Notes under the pieces: generated by a model
Seen by the model: the letters and a program-made list of their open reading frames with translations, nothing else
Told to the model about the DNA's origin: nothing
Database searches by the model: none
Program-made: the position numbers and the translations under genes
DNA from: Cladochytrium replicatum
Taxonomy: Eukaryota; Chytridiomycota; Chytridiomycetes; Cladochytriales; Cladochytriaceae
Assembly: GCA_025526935.1 (NCBI GenBank)
Contig: JAHLKD010000051.1
Span: 186,001 to 250,000, forward strand
Length of the DNA stretch: 64,000 bases
Direction of reading: 5' to 3'
Shown here: one piece after another, positions 20,855-32,728 of the stretch
Layout: each line of letters begins with the position of its first letter
Numbering within the stretch: the first letter of the stretch is position 1

Positions 20855-23800
20855 ATGGGGGATATACTTCCTATTCGCTTTCAAGAGCATGTGCAGGTTT
20901 GTAATTTTATACACTTATGCGCTGAAAATTATGGGATGTTCATCAATTCGAATCGTTACCAACAAATGGGCCATTACGTGCGCTTCTGCTCTCTCTTGCG
21001 TTCGCTCTTATCGGCTTTGCTTATGCCGGTCAATGTCGCGCACCCTCGCTCTGGTTTTCTCGGAATATAACCACTCCGTTTGTGGTGCTCACGGCAGCTC
21101 ACTGCGTTGGGCATCAATGCTGCAAACATTGGATTCAACACGTTGACAATGGAGTCGGACAAATTCATTTGTGTCCGCGAGAAGGTTGGGGAGCAAAATC
21201 AGGTCGTCATCGTCGACATGAGCGACCCTAACAACTTGACGAGGCGTCCCATTACTGCTGACTCTGCTATCATGAATCCCAATGCAAAGATTATCGCTCT
21301 TAAAGGTATAAAGTTTGCTATTCATAACTTCTTATTAGTCTTAATTTTGCTCTTCTTTTATAAAAGCTGGACGACAGTTGCAAATATTCAACCTTGAGTT
21401 GAAAGCAAAAATCAAGGCACACATGATGCACGAAGACGTTGTGTTTTGGAAATGGGTCACTCCAACGCTGCTTGGTATCGTGACTGACCACGCAGTGTTC
21501 CATTGGACCCTTGAAGGAGAGTCGGCTCCCTTGAAAATGTTCGAACGTCACGAGAAGCTCAATGGCTCACAAATCATTAACTATCGCGTGAACGGCGATG
21601 AAAAATGGCTTCTACTCATTGGAATTTCAGCTCAGGTTGGTTGAACTGCGTTTTTCGCGAATTCCATCGTCTAACTTGTTTCCAGTCCGGCCGCGTTGTT
21701 GGTAACATGCAACTGTACTCCCGAGACCGAGGTGTTAGTCAGCCGCTCGAAGGACACGCCGCTGCCTTTGCTGAATTGAAGCTGGATGGAGCTACGACGC
21801 CTTCCAAACTCTTCACTTTCTCTGTTCGCAGCGAGACTTCCAGCAAGGTAAACGCTCTTTTAGAGATTATTTGTAATGGAATTGCAGAGCGCTGATCTTG
21901 ATTTATTTAGCTTCACATTGTGGAGATTGATCATAAAGAGGGAAACCCAGTCTTCCAAAAGCGGGCAGTTGACGTGTTCTTCCCGCCTGAAGCTGTTGGT
22001 GACTTCCCGGTCTCTCAGCAAGTCAGCAAAAAGTATGGCATTATCTTCGTGGTGACAAAGTATGGGTTTATCCATTTGTACGATCTCGAGACCGGCGCAT
22101 GCATTTTCATGAACCGAATCAGCGGTGACACCATCTTCACCACCACTGAGCTCGAGGCCACCAGTGGAATTATTGGAGTCAACCGCAAGGGACAGGTTGG
22201 TTTCGCTTTACACGGTGAACATAGTTAAATTCTAATTCCTATTAGGTTCTGTCCGTGAGCGTTGATGAAAATACCATTGTTACGTACATTTTGAATTCGC
22301 TCAACAACCAAGACCTTGCGTTCAAGATCGCGTCGCGGGGAAACCTTCCCGGTGCTGATCACCTCATTCTTGAACGTTTCAACCAATGCCTTGCGACCGG
22401 CAACTATTCCGAGGCCGCCAAGGTCGCTGCAACTTCACCAAGGGTATGCAGCAACAATTTCGCGTGTGACTGAGACGCTGAAAGCTATCACAGGGCATTC
22501 TTCGAACACCAGCAACGATTGAGCGATTCAAACAGGTTGCCGTCCCTGCCGGACAAATTTCGCCTATCTTGCAGTACTTCGGTCTTCTTCTTGAGAAAGG
22601 TGAATTGAACCGTGCCGAATCGTTGGAGCTAGCTAGGCCCGTCCTTCAGCAGGGAAGGAAACAACTTCTCGAGAGGTGGCTTAAGGAGGACAAGGTGGAG
22701 CACTCATTCGTAATGATAGAAGTTTTGCCTCATAGATTTTATTTTTCATAGCTGGAATGCAGTGAGGAGCTTGGTGACATTGTGAAGGCCCACGACCTTA
22801 CTTTGGCGCTCTCTGTATACCTGCGGGCGAACGTGCCATCCAAGGTAACAACCCGCTTTCATGTGGTTGAGCAGGATTAACGGAGTTGTACAGGTTATTT
22901 CTTGCTTTGCAGAGACCGGACAGTACAACAAAATCATTCTGTACGCCAAAAAGGTCGGGTACCAACCTGACTACCAGTACCTGCTCCAATACATCCTTCG
23001 ATTGGACCCTGACAAGGGTGCCGAATTCGCTTCCTTGCTCGTGAACGATGAGGGTGGACCAGCTCTCTCTGTCGAGCAGATTACGGATGTGTTCACAGCG
23101 ATGGGAATGGTTCAGCAGGCTACCTCTTTCCTGTTGGATGCGCTCAAGGATAACAAGCCCGAGCAAGGAGCGCTGCAGACGAAGCTGCTTGAAATGAACT
23201 TGCTGAACTACCCGCAAGTCGCTGAAGCCATCCTAGGAAATGAGATGTTCACGCATTATGATCGTGCATATATTGCGACTCTCTGTGAAAAGGCAGGGTT
23301 GTACCAAAGGGTAAGGCAACGCAGATCTCCGCCTATTGCTCTTATGGTTAAGTTCTACAGGCGTTGGAGCATTACACCGATATTTACGACATCACTCGTA
23401 CGATCGTTCATACCAACTTGTTGAACCCTGAGGTACATCCTGTTCGAAATACTCAGTATGATTACTTACTCGTGACAATGTTTTTATAGTGGGTTGTGAA
23501 CTACTTTGGACGTCTCACTGTCGAGCAGTCGATGGCTTGTCTTCGTGAAATGCTCGCAAACAACATGCGGCAGAACCTGCAAGTGGTTGTGCAGGTGGCA
23601 ACCAAATACTCGGATCACCTTGGTGCCCAGCAGCTCATTGAGCTATTTGAGAATGCCAAGACATCTGAGGGTGAGAATGTAAAGCTCCTTTCAAAAGGTT
23701 GGTTTTCTAACAGACATTGTTTGGCAGGCTTGTACTACTACCTCGGGTCCGTTGTCAACCTCAGCGCTGATCCTGAAGTTCACTTCAAGTACATCCAAGC

Positions 23801-26800
23801 GGCCTGCCGTACCGGCCAGCTGAAGGAAGTCGAACGCATTTGCCGTGAGAGCAACGTGTACGACCCCGAGCGCGTGAAGAACTTCCTGAAGGAAGCAAAG
23901 TTGAGCGACCAGCTCCCGCTGATCATCGTCTGCGATCGCCACAACTTTGTCCACGACCTCGTTCTCTTCCTGTACCAAAACAACCTGTACAAGTACATTG
24001 AGATCTACGTGCAGAAGGTGAACCCGGCTCGCACTCCGCAGGTCATCGGAGCGCTTCTCGACGTGGACTGTGACGAGAGCGTGATCAAAAGCCTATTGTC
24101 ATCGGTCCGCGCGCAGAGCGTGCCGGTCGGCGAGCTTGTGGAGGAAGTCGAGAAGCGTAACAGGTTGAAGATGCTTGCGCAGTGGTTGGAGGCCCGCGTT
24201 CTGGAAGGTGTAACTGACTCGCACGTGTACAATGCGATCGCCAAGATTTACATTGACACGAATAACAACCCTGAGCGATTCCTCCGCGAGAACCAGGTTG
24301 GCGTTTCGGAAATAGTGGTTAAACCTTTCTAATGATTTATGTCTGAAGTTCTACGATGCGCTTGTGGTTGGCAAGTACTGTGAGAAGCGAGACCCTTACC
24401 TTGCTTTCATTGCCTACGAACGTGGACAGTGCGACATGGAGTTGATCAACATCACCAACGAGAACTCCATGTTCAAGCACCAGGCACGCTACCTTGTGAA
24501 GAGGCGGGCGCAGGACCTGTGGGCGTACGCTCTGCGTCCTGACAACCACCACCGACGTCAGCTCGTCGATCAGGTAATCGTTTCGTGGCACTATTTGAGT
24601 CTTTAGAGGGACTACACTAAATTTTATTGATTAGGTCGTTGCCACTGCTCTCCCGGAGACACAAGACCCTGAAGATGTCTCTGTGACGGTCAAGGCGTTC
24701 ATGAGTGCCGAGCTTCCGAACGAGCTCATCGAACTTCTCGAGAAGCTTGTTTTGGAGGGCTCTGCTTTCAGCGACAACCGCAACTTGCAGAACTTGCTCA
24801 TTCTCACCGCAATTAAGGTAACTTCTCATCGTTTCAATGTCAAATAATTGCTCAAGGGCCGTTTGTGCAGTCTGATAAAACCCGCGTGATGGATTACATC
24901 ACCCGACTCGATAACTTTGATGCGCCCGACATTGCAAACATTGCAGTCGGAAGTGAGCTTTTCGAGGAAGCGTTCACCATCTACAAGAAGTACGACCAGC
25001 ACGTCAACGCTGTTGTGGTGCTGTTGAGCAACATTGGCAACTTGGACCGTGCATACGAGTACGCCGAGCGCGTCGACAAGCCTGACGTGTGGAGCAAATT
25101 GGGCAAGGCGCAACTCGAACGCTTCTTGCTTAAGGAGGCAATCGGTATGCATAGGAGATTTACGCAGTTATTTGTTAAAGTATGCCAATTACTTTGCAGA
25201 CTCTTACCTCAAGGCGGATGACCCAACCAACCATGTGGAGGTCATTGCCATCGCCAACCAATCGGGCAAGTACGATGAGCTTGTTCGGTACCTCCAGATG
25301 GCACGCAAGAAGGTCCGCGAGCCGCTTGTTGAAAGCGAGCTTGGGTACGCATTCGCAAAGACCAACCGCTTGATTGAGCTTGAGGAGTTCATTTCGAGCC
25401 CGAACATTGCACAGGTACTTTTTTCTCACCAATCTTGAATGGGGATAGATACTTACCTGCTCAAATAGATCCAGAACATTGGCGAGCGCTGCTACGAGAA
25501 CAAGATGTACGAAGCTGCCAGGATTCTGTTCACAAACGTGTCCAACTGGGCCCGCTTGGCGACCACCCTTGTCCACCTCAACGAGTTCCAAGCTGCGGTG
25601 GACTGTGCTCGAAAGGCTAACTCGACAAAGTGAAAAAATTTGGAACGCTTATCTCACAATCACATTTAACTGATTTGTTAATAGGGTATGGAAGGAAGTC
25701 AGCGCAGCGTGTGTGGAGAACCAGGAGTTCCGTCTCGCACAAATCTGTGGCCTGAACTTGATCATCCACGCCGAAGAGCTCGAGAACTTGATCCGCCAAT
25801 ACGAACGTCGTGGATACTTCGAGGAGCTCATGTCACTCATTGAAGCCGGACTTGGTCTCGAACGCGCACACATGGGGATGTTCACTGAACTTGGCATCTT
25901 GTACTCCAAGTACCGCTCAGACAGGCTGATGGAGCATCTCCGACTCTTCTGGCAGCGCATCAACATCCCCAAAGTGATTCGGGCGTGTGAGAACGGACAC
26001 CTGTGGAGCGAGCTTGTTTTCCTTTACACGCACTACGACGAGTACGACAACGCCTCGTTGACGATCATGTCGCACTCGGCTGATGCTTGGGAGCACGCCA
26101 CTTTCAAGGACATTGTTGTCAAGGTCGCAAACATTGAGATTTATTACAAGGTATGTGCAAAATGCGGCTTGTAATGAGTATGTCGGGTGTTTAAAGTGTT
26201 ACGGATTAGGCTTTGCGCTTCTACCTTGAGGAGCAGCCTCTTCTTTTGAACGACCTCTTGGTGGTATTGACACCACGTATTGACCACACTCGTGTTGTGT
26301 CTATGTTTACGAAAACGAACAACTTGCCATTGATCAAGCAATACCTGATCTCTGTGCAGCAGGTCAGTATTTGTACGCTTTGAAGCTCTGCGTATCTGAA
26401 GTTCAATCCCATTCAATTCAGGCGAACAACCAAGCTGTGAACTGTGCCTACCATGATCTGTTGATTGAGGAAGAGGACTACAAATCTCTTCGGGATGCAA
26501 TCGATAACTTTGACAACTTTGACAATATTTCTCTTGCCCAACGTCTTGAAAAGCATGAGCTTATCGAGTTCAGGCGTATCGCTGCTCACCTCTACAAGGT
26601 ATTTGGAAGGTACTCTTATTTATTGGTGCTGTTTAACTAACTGAGAGCATTTTCAGCGCAACAAGCGGTGGAAGCAATCCATCGCGCTCTCGAAGACAGA
26701 CAAGCTGTTCAAGGACGCAATGGACACCGCAGCGGAGTCGAAAGACAGCGAGATCGCCGAAGAGCTTTTGAGCTACTTTGTGTCGATCGAGCGCAAAGAC

Positions 26801-27228
26801 TGCTTCACCTCTTGTCTGTATGCTTGCTACGACCTTCTTCGTCCAGACGTTGTTTTGGAGGTCGCATGGAGACACGGCTGGCAAGACTTTGCTATGCCGT
26901 TCATGATTCAGGTCATGCGCGAGTACTTCACAAAGGTACGTTTCCTCCGGCACTCTTTAGTTTTTCTTGACATATGTGTGCAGGTTGACACGCTGGAGAA
27001 GGTTAACCAAGAGCTTCTAACGAAAAACGAGGAGAAAGAAAAGGGTATGGGAAATACTGGGGCTTTTTAAAGTCGGCCCACTGATTTTTGCGTCCAGAGT
27101 CGACTCTTATCACTCCTGGTGGAGTAGGCAACCCACTGATGTTGACCTACGGGTCACCAGCACCGTATGGAGGAGCAGCACCTCCGGGAGGCATTGGCTT
27201 CCCGGCCAACGGCTACGGCGGATTCTGA
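20855..27228 (+). CDS. CHC1: Clathrin heavy chain
   Basis: Twenty-three exons give 1673 residues (human CHC17 is 1675). Intron 1 is 201 nt (20897-21097); the other 21 introns are 48-63 nt, for example 21306-21366, 23671-23727 and 27045-27097. The N-terminal seven-bladed propeller runs to about residue 330 (starts [19 protein letters not shown]). The linker and the seven CHC repeats follow (about 400-1600), with hallmark segments such as [24 protein letters not shown] and [16 protein letters not shown]. The trimerisation end and a Gly/Pro-rich tail contain PLMLT, close to the QLMLT Hsc70/auxilin uncoating motif, and end GGF. The triskelion coats vesicles at the plasma membrane, endosomes and trans-Golgi. 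No frame damage was seen; all 22 junctions keep phase. Confidence 0.98.
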
Positions 27229-27737
27229 TGAAGGGTTCCCGGGGGAGGAAGCTATATCGACTTCATATTATCTTTTTTAAACCACACCACGTACTTTTCA
27301 GTGTTTCAAAGAAAAAAAGAAATGCCTGTCAGCGACATACCCTCTCTCAATCGCACGTCTGAAGAACACGTTGCTGTTGTGTGCACTCGAAGCTCCTGGT
27401 TACCTTTTTCATGTTATTGTTACAGGCCTATTTTAGGTCCCCGCCTTTTTTGAGATAGTTGGTATGCAGTGTTAACTGTTGGGCATGACGAGTTCGTGGT
27501 TTTTGTTTCTTTTTTCCTATTCTTCTCAGATCTGTTTTGGTTTCCAACCTGGAACACCGCAGGCCACTTCATAATTTTTTAACTTCCAGATTCGCAGATA
27601 ATTGAACCCGATTCTTTCCTTCTTCACATCACACTGCGGGCGGTATAAATGAGTGAACCAGGGACCAGAACTAATTTCTTGTTCGCGGAAAAATAGGTAG
27701 TTGAGAATATAATGTGGTAGACTTCCGCCTTGTGTGT
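27229..27737. other. Clathrin 3' flank
   Basis: T-rich and GC-poor sequence with no gene. Typical 3'-UTR and terminator composition, without a canonical AATAAA near the stop. Confidence 0.5.
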
Positions 27738-27831
27738 GCTCCTGTAGCTCAGTTGGTTTAGAGCGTGGTGCTTATAGGGGCGTTCCTCCTATGCTACGCC
27801 AAGGTCGGGTGTTCGATCCTCCCCTGGAGCA
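27738..27831 (+). tRNA. tRNA-Ile(UAU) with a 19-nt intron
   Basis: The cloverleaf is clear: acceptor 5' half GCTCCTG (27738-27744), D arm with GTAGCTCAGTTGGTTTAGAGC, anticodon stem TGGTG/CGCCA, loop C-T-TAT-A-A, T arm GGGTG-TTCGATC-CTCCC and discriminator A at 27831. The anticodon TAT decodes AUA isoleucine. A 19-nt intron (27777-27795) lies at the canonical site one base 3' of the anticodon. Two mismatches (T-T in the acceptor stem, T-T in the T stem) are present, so it may be a weak or recently mutated copy. Confidence 0.85.
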
Positions 27832-27997
27832 CATCGAATGATATTTTGTCAATTCTAGTTTGCAAAATTTTAGTAGTATTTGTTCCTGTGTCCATCAGGA
27901 GGGCGTTTTGTATTGCTCTCGTTACAAATTGTTGTATCATGACTTCGAAAATCTTCACAATCTACTTCTTTCCAAAAAAAATTACTTGTTATAAGCG

Positions 27998-28603
27998 TCA
28001 CTTGGAGTTTTTGATTGTGTTAAGCGAAGCAGCCGAAGCGCGTCCAGCGTTCTTCAAAACTTTTCCACGCTGGTGTTCGACCTCTCCGGCAGTCTGGGTA
28101 CCTAATGCGTTGTCGACACGAGCAAGAACGAATTGCAGGTAAAATTTCACACCCTGTTCAGCTTGATGAGATGCGTGTCAAATCAATATTCAAAACCAAC
28201 AAACCTTGATACGTTGAAGGGTCCCAGTAACCTTCTTGCTATCCGACTCCCTCACTGCGACTTCGTTGGCGAGGTAAACATTGAGGGCGTTGCGGAGGCG
28301 AGCAATCTGGGTGCTCGACAGACTGGTCTTGGTTAGTTTTGCAGTGGGAACGGGGAACACTCGCAGAGCAAAGTCGAGCTGGTTCTCATTTGGGGAAGCG
28401 TTCACGTCGACAGAGGAGAAGCGGAGGTTCCCAGCGATGAAGTCGGGAAGGCCAGTAACAACTAGTCTTTTGGCGTTGTCGGACTTTACAACACCTGCAA
28501 GCTGCTGCTTTACTTTCGCTACCTCAGGTGGCAGCACGGCAGCGGAAGCGAGTGCGAACAAAAGGCCGAAAATAACGAACAGAATTGGAAGACGCGAGTG
28601 CAT
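27998..28603 (-). CDS. Small secreted protein, unknown function
   Basis: Two exons (28205-28603, 27998-28153) give 184 residues. A signal peptide covers about residues 1-21 (hydrophobic core LPILFVIFGLLFALASA). The rest is a single soluble domain with Val/Leu/Lys/Asn-rich beta-like segments (RLVVTGLPDFIAGNLRF, LDFALRVFPVPTAKL) and no cysteine except one in the intron read-through, so the fold is not disulfide based. No family is recognised; similar size to cystatin- or phosphatidylethanolamine-binding-like secreted domains, but no motif supports this. A near-perfect inverted repeat (TGTGGCG/CGCCACA) sits about 70 bp upstream. Confidence 0.6.
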
Positions 28604-31600
28604 GTTGATGTAATGACCGAGTGAGGACCGAATATTGAGGCTGGACCCTGAAAGTTATACACCTACCGCTGTGGCGGTGTACGCCACACCGCACAAAAAT
28701 TTATCTGGTCGCAATGGCCATGTGGAATGACCTTAGTTTTTTGACCTAGACGAGAAGCTGTAAGTCTGCTTTTTCCTCCTTTTCCAGAGTTGCTTGATGC
28801 AGCAAAATTGTCGTTCGAACGTCCACTACACAAGTTTTGAATGAACAGCTTGCTTTGACTGATTGTTTCTTCTTCGCACTCGCTCATCTGGAAATTGAAG
28901 GGTTCTACTATTCAGATATTTTTTGTGAAAACTCTTTACTTCCCACAACAGTTATCTCATGTTTCGCCAAACTCCATGATGACATGTATTTTGAAACCTA
29001 CAATGATAAAGTTGAGCTATGCTATCGTTTCGTTGCGACCTTAATCGAATGGCAAGTTATTGCCGAAAGAGAGCGAAAGCCCGCATTGCCCTTCCACGTT
29101 TTTTTTGGGAAAACGAAGTTGACAACTTTAAGCCATCGATTCGTCGCAACTTTATCGCATCGCATATTATTGCCGGAGCAAAGCCTTCCGCGGATCTTCG
29201 GCATTTGTTTGGTGCAGAACAAGCCGGGTTTTCTCCTCTTATCATGAAATGGTAGCAAAGTACATATGCTGAAAGGAATAATCTTGCACCCGCTTTCATC
29301 GAAATTGCGACCTTGTAATTTGCTAGGACAAGCATTCAAAGGACTATTTTGGAGGGAGATTCTGAGCAGGAAGATCGAGCAGTGCGCCAAATCGTTCGTC
29401 GCCGTGCATGATCTTAATCGAGGAACAGCAAGCTGCATCATGCACGTTGGCTGCCCTATTCCTGTTCTGCCAACGCCATCCATCGTCGCCATCGTCGTAT
29501 TAGCGATTCTCTTCGATCCTGCAAAAACCAAAACGGTACTGTGCTCTTGTCGAAAAGTTTAACCTTCCACCAACCGTTGTACCGTCGTCCTTCATTCTAC
29601 CCCGGATCGGAAACGTTCGTATATCTTGCTTGAAATGCAAAAGCGCTGCGGAGACCTAGCTTCGGGTCCATGTATGCCACCCCGATTCTGTTAGCAAGAA
29701 TCATCACCTATATTTGCTATGGTGCGTTCACGGATCCATTACGCCTGCCCTCGGAAATGAATCGTCCCGATGGTTCCATAACGGCCCGATCAAGGAACTT
29801 TACGAGCTTGAAGAATGGATGCCAAAGTTTCCGGAGCAGGTCCATACACCGAATCGCGCAAACTGACACTTCGATTGTTCACAGCTCAGTTTTATGAAAA
29901 CATTGTGGTATTTTGCAACATATCTTGAGGGAGCGTATTGCTGGATGGGCAAGGGCTTCCAAAAAAAGATGCTCGTTCGACGCTTTCGACGATGGCTGCA
30001 AAATAGTGGTTGATGTCAACGCAGAGGTACTGCATCACGATGCGAAATTGTGTTCATTGCTTTAAGAACGTATTTAAGTACCACAGGTGATGTTAGGAGA
30101 TGATTGGGATCCAGAGGATCTTGCTCGATTCAAAGAGGTAAATAAGATTAGAAAAGATTTTGTAGACCCCTCTAATCTGCGAGTCCAATAGTTGGGTCAC
30201 AAGCTCGATTTATACGGCCTTCCCATTCCTGGGTTACAAGAAACGCAAACAAGCGACAAAGGTCCTCGTTGAAACCACTCTCCGCCAAGCTCAGAAGTAC
30301 TTGAATCAAGACCTTTCAATCTTGACTTCTTTCTCAACGAAAGGACAGGAATCCGCTTGGCAGGTATGGGCTCTTCTCATGGGAAGCTTCATCACTACAT
30401 CCTACATATTCCCTGGCTCATCTGTCACCTCGCCGCGGATCCCGATCTCCAGCAGTGCGTGCCTGAGGGGACGGAGTCCGTCACACCTAGACGCACAGGC
30501 TTAAACAACGAAGACCTCTTGAGAATGCATTTTACCGACTTGCTGGCGCGGGAGATCATCCGCATGCACCATTGGCCGTGCTGCCCAGGCTGATGTGAAG
30601 GTTGGCGAGTATGATATTCCCAAGGTTCGATTGTTGGCATGCTGTTTGCAGCAATCCACTTTCATGAGGACAATTTGAAGACGCTACTGTGTTCAAGGCT
30701 GATAGATTTCTAAATGATAATGGAATTTCGAGTCTTGAGGCATGGTGCACTCTTGCAAATTGCTCGTGTTCAGTGCTTGTCGCCACGTAGGTTTTGCGCA
30801 GGATGATTGAAACAACTACTTACAAAGTCAATTGTTCAGTCGTGCGCTGGAATGCGCTTGGCAACGTCAGAACCAAAGGTCTTTGCAATTCAATTACTCT
30901 GCAGCTATTACTCAGTCCTGGCGAAAAAACCACCAAAACTAGTAGTGATGGGTTCGGGCTTTGAGAATCCTAAGGTGACAATATCATGCACTGACGTGCT
31001 GATGATACACTTATAATGTATTCTAGATTCGCTATCAAGTAGGGCCTGGAAAGCAAAAGTGATTTTGGATGTTCTGGGGGAGCAATTAAGAAAGCGACGT
31101 TTATCTGATACATATACCTTGTGTAAAACTTAATAATAGATCCTAAAGTTTGCAGTATGAGCAAAATACAATGTGATGCGTCTTCGCCTTTGAATAAGCT
31201 TATTAATCCTCCCGACCATACCAAAAATTCCTAGTAGCAGCAAAATGCAATGAATGTTTCGGTGTGACTTGTCAATGTGAAATAAGCAGAAAGGTAATTC
31301 CTCTTGGGCTGCCATTGCTACTGGCCCTGACAAAAATGACCTGAGATGACCTGGCTAGGAGACAATTTATGTTTGGTTGTGATCGAAGATTGTTACTCAG
31401 CTCCAGAATGAATATTTTTTATATATAGTGCTCCAGTGGCCTTGAGTTTGTGTTCTACTAACATAATGAAAACAAGATAGCCGTCAATGACACAGATCTC
31501 ATACCCAACCATGGTTAGCCTTGAACAATCCCCCTTCCACATATGTCCCACTGTGTGAAACCCCCAAGGTAGCCTGCCACCAACTATAAGAGGGAAGTTC

Positions 31601-32728
31601 CAACACATCGGCCACTCCTGCAGTCTTCCACTTTAACCCCAGTATGCAATGTTCTGCCAGCAGGAGTAACTCCACAACTACCTTTATGGACTCCAATAGC
31701 TGCCTGACCCCCTCCACCAACTGTTTGGCGTTCGCTCCTCCCAGCCACCAACTTCTGCCTCTTGATTCCCAAATATACCTGCAAACCACACCATCTTTGC
31801 ATCAAACCATTCTTTTGCTTCAACAGGACATTCAACTCCATTGTCGATTGCAATGAAAACATTGATACTGTTTGGTTCTGCGTCGTCTTTGCACCAGGCC
31901 ATTTTTCTGCCGCCTTCCTAGGCTTTGTTCGCTTTAGCAGAGGTGTGCTGCAATTCTCATCACTTGTCATATCACTGATTCCAGATTATCACTCGGGCAA
32001 GCTCAGGGGTGCTCGACACAATCCGCCAGCAGGCCATGCATAGCTTATTCTGGGGCTGACAGTGGTGATGTTGTTGCTGGTCTGCGTTGACGAAGGGTTC
32101 TGCAATCTCTCGTTGCTTGATCTGTGCTGTGACTGACAGGCCCAACTGGCTGGAACAACTCCCCCTACATTATGCCTATGAAGTAGTCTCCATCCCACCA
32201 CTGTAGTCCAGCACATTTTTAACCACTACATGGACTCCAGATTGAGGAATTGCATCAATTCCAGCCTTTGCTAGCTCTCTGAGGGCATAGTTTTGTGCAT
32301 CTCTCCTAACCCCACTCTAATAAGACTTTGCCCATGTGCAGCAGAAAGCCCCAGAATGAACATAGTTGTGTTAATGAACAATTACAGAACTAGAGCTCAT
32401 ATGTTCTTCTGTCAAATGCAACATTCTTGTTACAGTAGTAATTCAATCTATATCAGCCCTTTCACATAATATATTAACTATCTGCAGAGAGTGTCAGAAT
32501 GTACTTGAATAGCTCAGCCTGAGTGATGGATTAATCCTACATGGAAAAGTTTTTTTCAAGATTTAGCAGCAGCAAAAGCCTGCTGAATGCAACAATGACA
32601 GGGAATTCAGCAGTCCAAATAGCTGTACGGAGAGAGAGTTCTTGTCATATAAAATCTTACAATTGAACCTGTGGACAGCCAATCGATATATTAATTGGCA
32701 TTCAAATTACATGGAATGTGAGAGATTA
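28604..32728. other. Long stretch without an intact gene; decayed coding DNA
   Basis: At 28.8-29.9 kb a plus-strand reading has protein-like blocks (RNFIASHIIAGAKPSADLR, AEQAGFSPLIMKW) broken by several stops; at 30.07-30.6 kb another block (DDWDPEDLARFKEVNKIRK, then HYILHIPWLICHLAADPDLQ) is broken the same way. From about 31 kb DNA becomes AT-rich. On the minus strand at 31.4-32.3 kb broken blocks (AQNYALRELAKAGIDAIPQ, ECPVEAKEWFDAKMVWF, QLVEGVRQLLESIKVVVEL) may come from a DNA-transposon or other repeated gene, but I cannot name it. No terminal repeats were found. Confidence 0.45.

Noticed and set aside
31390-32330. Possible DNA transposon or hAT-like gene on the minus strand
   Set aside because: Frames are broken, no transposase motif or terminal repeats could be identified.
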